52,774 nucleotides of DNA. Origin: an uncultured Pseudomonadota bacterium (lineage in GTDB: Bacteria > Myxococcota_A > UBA9160 > PR03). The notes under the pieces are model-generated. The model did no database searches, was not told the DNA's origin, and saw only the letters and a program-made list of their open reading frames with translations. The stretch is from positions 1 through 52,774 of the forward strand of contig CAADGG010000039.1 in assembly GCA_900696485.1 (NCBI GenBank), read 5' to 3'. A program made the position numbers and the translations under genes. Positions within the stretch are counted from its first letter, which is position 1; each line of letters opens with the position of its first letter. Shown one piece after another: positions 34,754 to 43,395 of this stretch.

Positions 34754-37700
34754 TCAGAACTCGAATGTCCAGATCACGTCGGCGCCCGCCTCTCCCTCCT
34801 CATCGATCGCACTCTGGATCAGCCAGCTACGATGGAAGTGCCACTCGATCCGGGTGCCCTCGAGCCCCGTCCCGAGATCGCGTTCGTAGAAGAGTCGTAC
34901 GCCCTCGAGCACCTCGGCGCCGACCTGGATCCCCGTTCCGGCCTCGCCGCGCCCAGCCTCGAACTCGAAGCGATCGAGCGGCAGGCTCTCGAACAGCCCG
35001 GAGCCGACTCCGGAGCCGAGCAGGATCTGTCCGACCACCTGCGTCGCGGCCGCTTCGAGCCGCGCGGCATCGCTGGATCCCAGCGCCGAAGCCGGCCGCC
35101 CGAATGCGAGGTACGAAAGTTGGTCGGTCGGATCGAGCGGGGGGTCGCTCTCCAGCGTGACGACCGGCGCCGAGGCGCGCCCACCGACGACGATCCGCAG
35201 CGTCACGTCGCCCACGTTCTGCACCGCCACGATGTCGAGTTCCGGATCGAGCTGCCGGGTGCCAGCGAGCGTGGCGGTTCCGTGCTCGATCTCGAAGCGC
35301 CGATTGCGGAAGCGGTAGTGACCCTCCGTCGTGCGGATCGAGCCGACATAGAAAGGCTCCTCGCCGGGCTCCTTGAGCAGTCGCACCTCCCCCTCGATAC
35401 GCAGATCGGCGCCCTGTCCGAGGACGCGGGAATCCCCGGTGAGCGCCAGCGTCACGTGGGCACGAGTGCGCCCCAGCGCTTCGGGCCACGCGCGCGACCC
35501 GCGCGGCTGCGAGCTGCGCGGGTGCGCCGGCCTGTCGGCACCCTCGTCGAGCCCGTGGACGCGGATCTCCTCCCACCCTGGCACGCGCGCCTCGGGCAAG
35601 CGGAACTGGCCCGGACGCATCTCGATGCGGCCGCCGAGTTCGAGATCCGGCCAGGCCCCCTGCAACGCCAGGGAACCGGCCAGGCGTCCGGACACGAGCC
35701 CGCCGAGCGGGAGCGCGAAATCGTCGAACTCGACACGCAGGTCCGTGTTGCCGAGCGTCGCGTCGGCGTCTGCCTGGAGCTGACCACTGCCGCGAATCGC
35801 CCCTTCCGAGCCGGCGCCGGGGATGTGCAGCCGCTCGACGCGCACGACCGAGCCGTCGAACCGCAGGTCCGCATCGATCGGACCGATCGGCCCGGCCAGC
35901 GCCTCGACGAACACGTTCCCGCCGACGAGGCGCAGGAAGCCGGCTCCCTGCGGCGCGCGCGGCGACCCGGTGAGCTGCACGTCGGCCTCGAGGACGCCTG
36001 CCAGGTCCTCGCCGGGGGATCCCGCCAGACCGCCGAGCCACGCCACATCGACGGACTCGGCACGCAGTCGCGCGCGCGTGTCGGGCCGCTCGAGCAGCGT
36101 GCCCGGGGCGCCGAACAGGGCGGCCCGCGAGACCGCCAGCTCGAGTCGCGCCTGCTCGACGCCGCCGTCGTGCAGCCGGATGACGGCCCGCTGCCGGGTG
36201 CCGTCGGGCTCGAACTCGACGCGGACCCGCTCGAGCGGTCGCGTGCCGACGACCAGCGGCTCGGCCACGAACTCGCCGCGCAGCGCCGGCGCGGTCCATG
36301 CGCCGTCTGCTTCGATCCAGCCGTGCAGGCGACCGCTGACCGGCAGGCCGTCGGCCCACACCGCAGCGAGCGCGCCGAGGTCCGGCGCCTCGACGTCGAG
36401 CCGCAGGGCGTGGGCCGCCGCGGTCGACGCATGGCCGCTCGCGCGCGCGCGCCATCCCGGCCCGACCAGCGTCAGTTGCTCGATGGCGAAACCGGGTGCG
36501 GCGCCGGCGTCGAGCCGCAGTCGCAGCACGGCCGGACCGTCACTGCGGATCTCTGCCTGCGGCAGCGTGAGCGTCGCTTCGTCGAACCGCAGCCGTCGCG
36601 CGCCGAGCGCCTCGCCGCGCAGCCGCAACGCCGCGGGGCCCCGCGACGATCCGCGGCGCAGGTCGTCGATGCGCAGCGCGAACGTGCCGCGCGGATCGTC
36701 CCAGGCGCCGCGGGCCGTCGCGTCGACGCGCAGCCGTCCGGCGAGCAGCTGCCCCCCGCGCCACGCCGCCGGCAGCCGCTCGACGCGCAGATCCGCGCGC
36801 AGTTCCGCGTGCTCGAGTCCCGCCGGAGCGCCGGCGCCGTGGGCGCGGACTTCGCCGAGGGCCCCGTGCAAGCGCGCCTCCTGGAGCTCGGCGACGAGCG
36901 TGCCGGTGTGCACGGAGCCGGCGAGACGAACGCGATCGATGGCCAGCGGACCGAATCGCTGCGACGCGAGGTCGGCCTCCAGCGCGAGCCGGCCGGTCGT
37001 CGCCGCGCCGGACGGGTCGGGCGTGAACGAGACACTGACCGGGCCATCGAGGCGCGTCCGGAGCTCCGGTTTCCCGCTCAGTACGCCGAGGTCCAGCGCG
37101 GAGACCTGAACGCGAGCGTGCACCGCAGTCGGCCGGGGTGGCCAGTGGGACGTCGCGAACTCGACGACGCCACCCTCGAGCGACAGCGAGCCGGCGTCGC
37201 TGACCAGCGCGGCTCGCGACACCTGCAAGCGTTTGCCTTCGAGCGTTGCGAGCAGGGCGCCGCGCTCGATCGCGCGCCCGACGACGATCGACGGATCGAG
37301 CTTCGACTCGACCTCCAGCGCAGCGGGCAACCGGAACGGCTCGCCGCGCTGCCAGCGCAACTCCCGCACGATGCCGTCGACACGGAGCGCCAGCTCCGTC
37401 CGACCCTGCGTCTCCCCTTCTGCAGCCTCGTCACCAGTGAGCAGGGACAGGCGTGCGCGTGTGTCGCGCACGTCGAGCCGTCCGACCCGGAGCGCCGCCA
37501 GCGGAAACGACGCCGCGTCCGTCCCGTCGGCATCCGATGCAGTGCCGAGCGTCTGGCCGATGCCGGACACGCGCCAGCCGGTTTCCTGCTCTGCGACGGC
37601 GAGGCGCAACCCTTCGACGGCAAGCGACGGGATCTCGAGCCGCCGCGCCCGCAGCAGCGGGGCGAGCTCGAACTGCACGTCGAGGACGGCGACGGTGAGC

Positions 37701-37954
37701 GGCGGCTGCCCGCCGGCGCGCAGCTCGAGGTCGCGGACGCGGAAGTCGCCGAGCAGCGGACCCTCGAGGCCGCCGATCCGCAGCGTGCCGCCGAGCGCGT
37801 CGCCGAGCCGCGTCTCGAGTTCGTGAACCAGCCACTCGCGCTGCCAGCCCCGGCTGAGCGCCGTCACCAACAACGCGCTGGCGAACGCCAGCAACAGCGC
37901 GAGCCCGGCGCTGACGACGAGCATCCGCCGCGCGCTTCGCCACAGGCGGCGCAT
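34754..37954 (-). CDS. tamB: Translocation and assembly module protein TamB (AsmA-like/DUF490)
   Basis: 1066 aa. An N-terminal signal anchor (MLVVSAGLALLLAFASALLV, residues 11-30), long repetitive beta-helical AsmA-like region, and the C-terminal DUF490/TamB domain (about 700-1066) with YRFRNRRFEIEHGTATLAG, DQLSYLAFGRPAS and FELEAGRGE-type strands ending in an aromatic FEF. TamB spans the periplasm and moves lipids or outer-membrane proteins together with an Omp85 partner. The start ATG shares a base with the tamA stop (TGATG), so the pair is coupled; longer upstream frames are only antisense/extension of tamA. Shorter than E. coli TamB (about 1260 aa). Confidence 0.92.
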   Translation of the reverse strand: MRRLWRSARRMLVVSAGLALLLAFASALLVTALSRGWQREWLVHELETRLGDALGGTLRIGGLEGPLLGDFRVRDLELRAGGQPPLTVAVLDVQFELAPLLRARRLEIPSLAVEGLRLAVAEQETGWRVSGIGQTLGTASDADGTDAASFPLAALRVGRLDVRDTRARLSLLTGDEAAEGETQGRTELALRVDGIVRELRWQRGEPFRLPAALEVESKLDPSIVVGRAIERGALLATLEGKRLQVSRAALVSDAGSLSLEGGVVEFATSHWPPRPTAVHARVQVSALDLGVLSGKPELRTRLDGPVSVSFTPDPSGAATTGRLALEADLASQRFGPLAIDRVRLAGSVHTGTLVAELQEARLHGALGEVRAHGAGAPAGLEHAELRADLRVERLPAAWRGGQLLAGRLRVDATARGAWDDPRGTFALRIDDLRRGSSRGPAALRLRGEALGARRLRFDEATLTLPQAEIRSDGPAVLRLRLDAGAAPGFAIEQLTLVGPGWRARASGHASTAAAHALRLDVEAPDLGALAAVWADGLPVSGRLHGWIEADGAWTAPALRGEFVAEPLVVGTRPLERVRVEFEPDGTRQRAVIRLHDGGVEQARLELAVSRAALFGAPGTLLERPDTRARLRAESVDVAWLGGLAGSPGEDLAGVLEADVQLTGSPRAPQGAGFLRLVGGNVFVEALAGPIGPIDADLRFDGSVVRVERLHIPGAGSEGAIRGSGQLQADADATLGNTDLRVEFDDFALPLGGLVSGRLAGSLALQGAWPDLELGGRIEMRPGQFRLPEARVPGWEEIRVHGLDEGADRPAHPRSSQPRGSRAWPEALGRTRAHVTLALTGDSRVLGQGADLRIEGEVRLLKEPGEEPFYVGSIRTTEGHYRFRNRRFEIEHGTATLAGTRQLDPELDIVAVQNVGDVTLRIVVGGRASAPVVTLESDPPLDPTDQLSYLAFGRPASALGSSDAARLEAAATQVVGQILLGSGVGSGLFESLPLDRFEFEAGRGEAGTGIQVGAEVLEGVRLFYERDLGTGLEGTRIEWHFHRSWLIQSAIDEEGEAGADVIWTFEF

Positions 37955-39846
37955 CAGAACGCCTGCCCGATCGAAAAGTGGAAGAACGTCGTGCCGGCCT
38001 CTTTCGGAGCATTCAGCGGAAGCGCGAGATCGAGCCGGATCGGACCGAGCGGCGTGCCGACCCGCAAGCCGGCGCCGAGCGAGACCGTGAGATCGGCCGG
38101 CTTCCAGCGCCACGGCGTTAGGTCCAGCTGGCCCGCATCGACGAACACGACTCCTCCGACCGGATCGCGAATCGGGAAGCGGAGCTCGAGGCTGCCCTCG
38201 AAGACCGAGGCGCCGCCGACGGCCCGGCCGTCGGCTTCGCGCGGCCCGAGCCGCCAGAACGAGAACCCGCGCACGGAACTCCCGCCCCCCGCGTAGAAGC
38301 GTTGCGGCAACGGAATCTCGTCCGTCGACGAACCGAGCAGCGGCTGCAACGAGCCGAGCCGAACGCGGGCCGCGAGGACCGTCGGGCCGACGGGCTGGAA
38401 CGCCCGAGCGTGCAGCTGCGTCGACACGAACGAGACGTCGGAGCCGAGCGCGGACAGGAACGGCGCGACGGACAGATCGATCGTCGATCCCCGTCGGGCA
38501 TCGAGCGGATCCTCGACGGTGGAACGGCGCAGGCCGACGCGCAGTCCGCTCAGGAAGACGCGGCGCTCCGGATCGTCGAGCAGCCACGCGGTCGTCGAGT
38601 CCGCATCGCTGATCGAACTCCAGGAGAACTCGTAGCCGGCCTGCGCGCTCCAATCGGTGCCGAAGCGGCGTGCGACGCGCACGGCGCTGACGAGGCGCTC
38701 GGCATCGAAGGCCGGCGTGAGATCGCGCCCGAGCCGACTCTCGAAGCGCAGCGTCTGCCGGCGCGCCCCCCAGTGCGGCTGCTCGACGCCGAACGAGAAA
38801 CTGCGTTCGAGGCGTGAGAAGCGCAGACGCGCGTCCAGATGGCGTGCGCCGCCGAGCCAGTTGCGGTGCAGGTAGGCGAGCTGACCACGCAGCCGATCGT
38901 CGGTCCCCCAGCCGCCACCGACCCTTACGCTGCGCGGCGGGCGCTCGGACGCGAGGAGTTCGACCGGCCAGACGACGTCGCCGTCGGCGCCGTCGTGCGC
39001 TTCCTCCGGCAGCGGGCGGACCACGACCGAGCGGAAGATCCGCAGCTCCTGGATGCCGGTGCGCGTCTCGCGCAGCGCGCCGAGCGAGTACACGTCGCCC
39101 TCGCGAAGCGTGATCTCGCGGCGCACCAGTGCCTCGTCGGTGCGCTCGAGACCCTCGACGCGGACGCTGCCGAAGCGCACGACGGGGCCCGGCTCGACGC
39201 GCCACGTGAGCTGCGCCTCCAGGGTTCGCACGTCGACGTCCGCGCCGCCCTCGATGCGCGCGAGCGGATGCCCGGCGTCGGCGAGCCGCGCGAGCAGCTC
39301 CTTCTTCGCGGCCTCGTAGCGATCCAGCGAGAACACGTCGCCGACGGCCAGCGGAAGCCCGTCGAGCCAGTGCTCGCGTGGCTGGAGGGCGAGCACCGCC
39401 GCCGGCAGCTCGATGCCACGCCGGGCGAGTCGCACCGGCTCGCCCTCGTCGATCGCGAACACGAGATCGGCCTGCTCGCCGTCGTCGCGCCAGTGCAGGA
39501 TCGGCTCGACGCTCGTTTCGAAGTAGCCGAGCGTGCGGTAGAAGCGCTCGAGCCGTTCGGCGTCGGATTCGACCGTGAGTTCACGAAACGGAGGGTCGAG
39601 CACCCACGGCTGCCACCACGGCGGCGGCACCGGCGTCGTGAGCTGCGCCGCCAGTTCCCCGCGTGACGCCGCGCTCGCGCCGTCGAACCGCAGCGTGCGT
39701 AGCTGCGGAGCCGGCGCGGCGTCGGCTGCGGGCTCGTCGGCATCGGCAAGGCTCGACAGCGCCACGCTGGCGAGACACACGAACGCCAACGCCGTCGCGA
39801 GACGGCGCGGAGCGCAGGACCGGCCGCGAAGCGTCGTCGGGCGCAT
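37954..39846 (-). CDS. tamA: Omp85/BamA-family outer membrane protein TamA
   Basis: 630 aa. Signal peptide MRPTTLRGRSCAPRR then LATALAFVCLASVALSSLADA (cleavage about residue 36). POTRA domains follow (RTLRFDG, ERFYRTLGYFETSVEPIL, RFGSVRVEGLERTDEALVRR), then a 16-strand surface-antigen barrel (RNWLGGARHLDARLRFSR, FYAGGGSSVRGFSFWRLGP with the conserved VRGF lid-lock motif, FFHFSIGQAF with terminal Phe). Coupled to tamB. The start at 39846 precedes the signal peptide; TACCCT lies 10 nt upstream on the same strand. 56 bp downstream of the FadE27-like gene, so either an own promoter or readthrough. Confidence 0.92.
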   Translation of the reverse strand: MRPTTLRGRSCAPRRLATALAFVCLASVALSSLADADEPAADAAPAPQLRTLRFDGASAASRGELAAQLTTPVPPPWWQPWVLDPPFRELTVESDAERLERFYRTLGYFETSVEPILHWRDDGEQADLVFAIDEGEPVRLARRGIELPAAVLALQPREHWLDGLPLAVGDVFSLDRYEAAKKELLARLADAGHPLARIEGGADVDVRTLEAQLTWRVEPGPVVRFGSVRVEGLERTDEALVRREITLREGDVYSLGALRETRTGIQELRIFRSVVVRPLPEEAHDGADGDVVWPVELLASERPPRSVRVGGGWGTDDRLRGQLAYLHRNWLGGARHLDARLRFSRLERSFSFGVEQPHWGARRQTLRFESRLGRDLTPAFDAERLVSAVRVARRFGTDWSAQAGYEFSWSSISDADSTTAWLLDDPERRVFLSGLRVGLRRSTVEDPLDARRGSTIDLSVAPFLSALGSDVSFVSTQLHARAFQPVGPTVLAARVRLGSLQPLLGSSTDEIPLPQRFYAGGGSSVRGFSFWRLGPREADGRAVGGASVFEGSLELRFPIRDPVGGVVFVDAGQLDLTPWRWKPADLTVSLGAGLRVGTPLGPIRLDLALPLNAPKEAGTTFFHFSIGQAF

Positions 39847-39902
39847 CGGAGGATCGAGGGTAACGGGTCCCCGGCGAGCCGGTGGATCGGCCGTGCGGGG
39901 CG

Positions 39903-41060
39903 TCAGTCCGGCTGCGCGAGCCGCTCTCCGATCGCCGCCAGTGTGCTCGCGCTCGAGCCGAGCGTGAGCTCGATCTGCCGCGCCCACAGGTAGTAGCGGT
40001 GCACCGGGTAGTCGACATCGACGCCGATGCCGCCGTGCAGGTGCATCGCGGCATACGCGACCGCGTGTCCGGCTTCGCCGGCGAGGACCTTGGCGACCTG
40101 GACGGCGTCGGTGGCCAGCTCCTCGCGCGCGACGGCGTCCGGGCTCGCCGACACCGGACTTCGCGACAGCAGGTACGCCGCCTGCAGCGCCACCAGTCGC
40201 ATCGATTCGAGATCACAATAGGCGTCCGCTGCGCGCGTGTGCACGGCCTGGAAGCTTCCGATCGGGCGCCCGAACTGGTGACGCTGGGCGGCGTATCCAG
40301 CGGTGATGCGCAGCGCCTTGTCGGCAACGCCCACTTGCATCGCGCACAGACCGGCGATCGCACGCTCGACGGTCCACTGCAGCGCGTCGCGGCCCACGTC
40401 GAACGAACCCACGACGTCATCACCCGCGACGCGCACACCGTCGAGCGTCAACCATGCCTGCAGCGAGCGGTCCGTCACGAACTGGCGTTCCAGTCGGACG
40501 CCGGCGCCACTCGGGTCGACGAGGAACAGGCCCACGCGAGCGTCCGGCAGCGCCGCCGGCACCAGCACACGCTCGGCCACGTGGCCGGCCGGGACGCAGA
40601 ACTTCGCGCCGTCGAGCCGCCAGTGCGGACCGTCGGCGCGGGCCTTGGTCGCCGGCGCCAACGGATCCGGATTGTCGGACTCGGCGAGCGCGGCGCTGAG
40701 CAGCGTCTCGCCGGAGAGCAGCGGCGGCAGCCAGCGGCGCTGCAGCGCCTCGCTGCCGAAGCGCGCGATCGGCGCCGCCGCACACGCGAGCGCGGCCCAC
40801 GCCGGGACCGGCGCGACGGCCCGGCCGATCTCCTCGAGCAGCACGCACAGCTCGAAGAATCCGTAGCCACTGCCGCCGTACGCTTCCGGCAACGCCACCC
40901 CGAGCAGGTTCGCCTCGGCCAGCGTGGACCAGAGCTTCCGGTCGATCCGTTCCTCGCTCGTCTCGATCTCGCGCAACCGGTCCGGCGTGACCTCGGTCTC
41001 GAGGATCTCGCGCGCCAGTTCTCGGAGCGCCTGCTGCTCGTCGCTACAAGCGAAGTCCAC
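39903..41060 (-). CDS. fadE27: Acyl-CoA dehydrogenase beta-type subunit, FadE27-like (ChsE5)
   Basis: 385 aa. Begins MDFACSDEQQALREL; C-terminal half carries RHQFGRPIGSFQAVHTRAAD and MHLHGGIGVDVDYPVHRYYL, closely matching mycobacterial FadE27-type subunits. Forms, by family precedent, an alpha2beta2 enzyme with the preceding gene product, oxidising steroid C8/C5-type side-chain CoA esters. Start is GTG 41060 with GAGGAGG 5 nt upstream, 10 bp after the partner's stop. Distinguished from the beta-type subunit at 10912-12066, of which it is a paralogue. Confidence 0.87.
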   Translation of the reverse strand: MDFACSDEQQALRELAREILETEVTPDRLREIETSEERIDRKLWSTLAEANLLGVALPEAYGGSGYGFFELCVLLEEIGRAVAPVPAWAALACAAAPIARFGSEALQRRWLPPLLSGETLLSAALAESDNPDPLAPATKARADGPHWRLDGAKFCVPAGHVAERVLVPAALPDARVGLFLVDPSGAGVRLERQFVTDRSLQAWLTLDGVRVAGDDVVGSFDVGRDALQWTVERAIAGLCAMQVGVADKALRITAGYAAQRHQFGRPIGSFQAVHTRAADAYCDLESMRLVALQAAYLLSRSPVSASPDAVAREELATDAVQVAKVLAGEAGHAVAYAAMHLHGGIGVDVDYPVHRYYLWARQIELTLGSSASTLAAIGERLAQPD

Positions 41061-41070
41061 GGCCGCCTCC

Positions 41071-42246
41071 TCAGGTCTTGTAATGCGGCAGGCCGAGGCC
41101 GGCCATCGCGATGATGTCGCGCTGCACCTCGTTGGTTCCGCCGCCGAAGGTCAGGATCAGCGTGGCGCGATACATGCGCTCGAGACGACCGCGCGCGACG
41201 GCGCCGGGCGATCCGTCCTGGATGGCGCCGGCCGGTCCGAGTACTTCCATCAGCTTGCGGTAGGCCTGCACGTACATCTCCGTCGCATAGACCTTGACCG
41301 CCGAAGCGTCCGCCGGGTGAAGGGCCCCTTGCGTCATGCTCCACGCCAGTTTCCACTGCATCAGACGCAGCGCCTCGAGCTTGACGTGCACCCATGCGAG
41401 CGCGTCGCGCACCCAGCTCTGATCGATCACGCGCCGGCCATCCGCCAGCCGCGTCTCGAGCGCCCACTGACGGACCTGCTCGAGCAGGCGCTGCGACGGC
41501 CCATGCGGCGTCAGCGACACCCGTTCGTGATTGAGCTGCGAGACGATCAGGCCCCAGCCGTTGTTCTCGCCGCCGACCAGGTACTTGTTCGGAACGCGCA
41601 CCTGTTCGTAGTAGGTCGTGTTGGTCCGGACGTCGCCGACGGTCCACGTCGGCGTCATCTTGAAGCCGGGCGTATCGGTCGGGACGATGAAGATCGAAAT
41701 GCCGCGGTGCTTCGGTGCCGCCGGATCCGTGCGCGCGGCCAGCCAGACGTAGTCGGCGAAGTCGGCGAGGCTCGTGAAGACCTTCTGTCCGTCGAGGATC
41801 CAGTCCTCACCGTCGCGGACGGCCCGGGTTTTCAACGCCCCGAGGTCGGTTCCGGCCTCAGGCTCCGAATAGCCGATCGAGAAATGGCATTCGCCGCGCA
41901 GGATGCGTGGCAGGAACTCCTGACGCAGCTCGTCGGATCCGAACTTCGCGAGCGTCGGGCCGACCGTGTTGAGGGTCAGGAACGGCAGCGGGAAGCCCGC
42001 CCTCTGGACCTCGTCGGCGAAGATCATCTGCTCGATCGGGGTCCGCCCCTGCCCGCCGTATTCCTTCGGCCAGCCGATCCCGAGCCAGCCGTCGGCGCCC
42101 ATCTTCTGGAGTGCGACCCGGTACAGCGGCCCGCCGCCCTCGCTGCCCTGGAGTTCGGCTTGCAGCGCCGGGGTCATGAGCGCGACGAAGTAACCGCGCA
42201 GGAACTGCTGGAGCTCGCACTGCTCGGGGGTCAGCTCGACGCGCAT
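41071..42246 (-). CDS. fadE26: Acyl-CoA dehydrogenase alpha-type subunit, FadE26-like (ChsE4)
   Basis: 391 aa. FadE26 signatures: MRVELTPEQCELQQFLRGYF, DGWLGIGWPKEYGGQGR, CHFSIGYSEPEAGTDLGALK, SQLNHERVSL, KLMEVLGPAGAI, SPGAVARGRLERMYRATLIL and the final FGGGTNEVQRDIIAMAGLG. This is the FAD/substrate subunit expected to pair with the FadE27-like product. Start ATG 42246 has CCGGAGG 6 nt upstream. A KstR-like site lies 59 bp upstream, so this pair is probably co-regulated with the operon at 7142-14242. Confidence 0.88.
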   Translation of the reverse strand: MRVELTPEQCELQQFLRGYFVALMTPALQAELQGSEGGGPLYRVALQKMGADGWLGIGWPKEYGGQGRTPIEQMIFADEVQRAGFPLPFLTLNTVGPTLAKFGSDELRQEFLPRILRGECHFSIGYSEPEAGTDLGALKTRAVRDGEDWILDGQKVFTSLADFADYVWLAARTDPAAPKHRGISIFIVPTDTPGFKMTPTWTVGDVRTNTTYYEQVRVPNKYLVGGENNGWGLIVSQLNHERVSLTPHGPSQRLLEQVRQWALETRLADGRRVIDQSWVRDALAWVHVKLEALRLMQWKLAWSMTQGALHPADASAVKVYATEMYVQAYRKLMEVLGPAGAIQDGSPGAVARGRLERMYRATLILTFGGGTNEVQRDIIAMAGLGLPHYKT

Positions 42247-42304
42247 CGCAGCCTCCGGCCGCCCGAGAGACCCGCCGCACGCAGCCGGTGGGGGAGGGCG
42301 TTTT

Positions 42305-42318
42305 TAGAACGTGTATCA
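42305..42318. promoter_or_regulatory. KstR-like operator, site 2
   Basis: TAGAACGTGTATCA fits TnnAACnnGTTnnA with one mismatch (GTA for GTT). It is 59 bp upstream of the FadE26-like start (minus strand). The flanks are locally AT-rich (TTTTT before, TTTC after), unusual for this window. Confidence 0.65.
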
Positions 42319-42340
42319 TTTCTCGAAGGGGCTGCCAAAC

Positions 42341-42388
42341 GGCGGAGGGACGGGCGGAAGGACGGGCGGAGGGACCGGCGGAGGGACG
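42341..42388. repeat. Tandem repeat, 4 x 12 bp
   Basis: Unit GGCGGAGGGACG in four copies with two single-base variants, followed by a degenerate fifth. It lies 22 bp after the stop of the TPR lipoprotein gene and 23 bp beyond operator site 2. Strongly purine-biased on the plus strand. Confidence 0.85.
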
Positions 42389-42410
42389 GCGGGGCGACGG
42401 CGCGGTCCGG

Positions 42411-43271
42411 CTACTCGACCTCGATCTCGAGCTCCCGCTGCTGGTCGTAGACCCGCCGCATCCGGCGCACCCGCTCCATCTCGATCCGGAGTTCCTCGAG
42501 CGTCGCCTGCTCGGAGAGCTGGCGCTGCGCGGTCGCGATCGAGAGCAGCCCGCACGCGTGCGTCATGTACGGCCCGCAGGCGGGGCTCGCGCAGCAGTAG
42601 CCGGCGAAGTCCTCGAACTGCCGGGGCTCCTCCGGCAGCCGCGCGAGGTTGATCGTCCGGATCATGTCCGGGTGGCTGCGCTTGAGCCGTGCGAAGGTCC
42701 GACGCGCGGCATCGAGATCGCCCTCGTGCCATTGGATCAGCATGTCGTTGAACAGCACGGCCCCGTACGGGGCGCCGCCGCGCACACCGATGTCGTTCCA
42801 GCGCCGCGCCTCGGCGAGTCTTCCGCGGTAGACGTGGATCTCCGCGATGTTCGTGTACGCGATCGGCGAGCGGCTGAGCCGGCGGGTGTTCTGGAACCCG
42901 CGCAGCGCGCGGTCGAGGTCACCCCGGTAGGTATCCATCACGGCGAGATAGAGATGGGGGCGCACGTCGCGCGGTGCGAGTTCCATCGCGGTCAGGAACT
43001 CGGACACCGAGCGCTCGAGGAACGCGAGATAGCGGGCCTCGTCGTAGCGATCGTCCAGCGCGTCGCGCGCGATCCGGTAGTAGACTTCCCCGAGTTCGAC
43101 GCGGACGTCGACGTCACGCGGTCGCTCGCGGCGGCGCTGTTCGAGCGCGACGCGGGCGCCGTCCAGATCGCCGGTGGCGACATGCGGCGCCGCCTCCCGA
43201 CCGGTCCCGGTCGGGACGCACGACAGGCATCCGACCAGCAGCAGCGGCACGAGCGTGCGGGAGAGCGGCAT
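42411..43271 (-). CDS. TPR-repeat lipoprotein
   Basis: 286 aa. Signal peptide with lipobox LLLVGCLSC (Cys about residue 15), then tetratricopeptide-like repeats: HVATGDLDGARVALEQRR, RPHLYLAVMDTYRGDLDRA, SRSPIAYTNIAEIHVYRGRL and AVLFNDMLIQWHEGDLDAA. A Cys-rich stretch (YCCASPACGPYMTHACG, about 220-240) is unusual and may form disulfides. The C-terminus is a charged coiled coil (LEELRIEMERVRRMRRVYD). Envelope scaffold or assembly role likely. Possible leaderless start: TACCGT ends 6 nt before the ATG. Confidence 0.82.
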   Translation of the reverse strand: MPLSRTLVPLLLVGCLSCVPTGTGREAAPHVATGDLDGARVALEQRRRERPRDVDVRVELGEVYYRIARDALDDRYDEARYLAFLERSVSEFLTAMELAPRDVRPHLYLAVMDTYRGDLDRALRGFQNTRRLSRSPIAYTNIAEIHVYRGRLAEARRWNDIGVRGGAPYGAVLFNDMLIQWHEGDLDAARRTFARLKRSHPDMIRTINLARLPEEPRQFEDFAGYCCASPACGPYMTHACGLLSIATAQRQLSEQATLEELRIEMERVRRMRRVYDQQRELEIEVE

Positions 43272-43277
43272 CGCGGG

Positions 43278-43283
43278 ACGGTA
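43278..43283 (-). promoter_or_regulatory. -10-like box TACCGT (minus), leaderless-type
   Basis: On the minus strand TACCGT is followed by 6 nt (CCCGCG) and the lipoprotein ATG at 43271. No ribosome binding site. Confidence 0.4.
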
Positions 43284-43382
43284 GCGAAGCAGCGGGCAGT
43301 GGCCTTCGCCGGTGGCAGCTTCGGGAGCCGGGCGCGGCGCGGACGTCCGGCGCCAGACCGGGGCGCAGCGGGGCGGTCCTGG

Positions 43383-43388
43383 TAGGCT
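43383..43388 (+). promoter_or_regulatory. -10-like box TAGGCT, leaderless-type
   Basis: TAGGCT with 7 nt to ATG 43396; no ribosome binding site. Identical hexamer to the boxes at 32133 and 48750. Confidence 0.55.
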
Positions 43389-43395
43389 CCGCCCC

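Noticed and set aside
34022..38296. 1424-codon open frame on the plus strand opposite tamB
   Set aside because: Shadow frame of tamB and the HAD gene: no domain, no ribosome binding site, composition typical of antisense frames.
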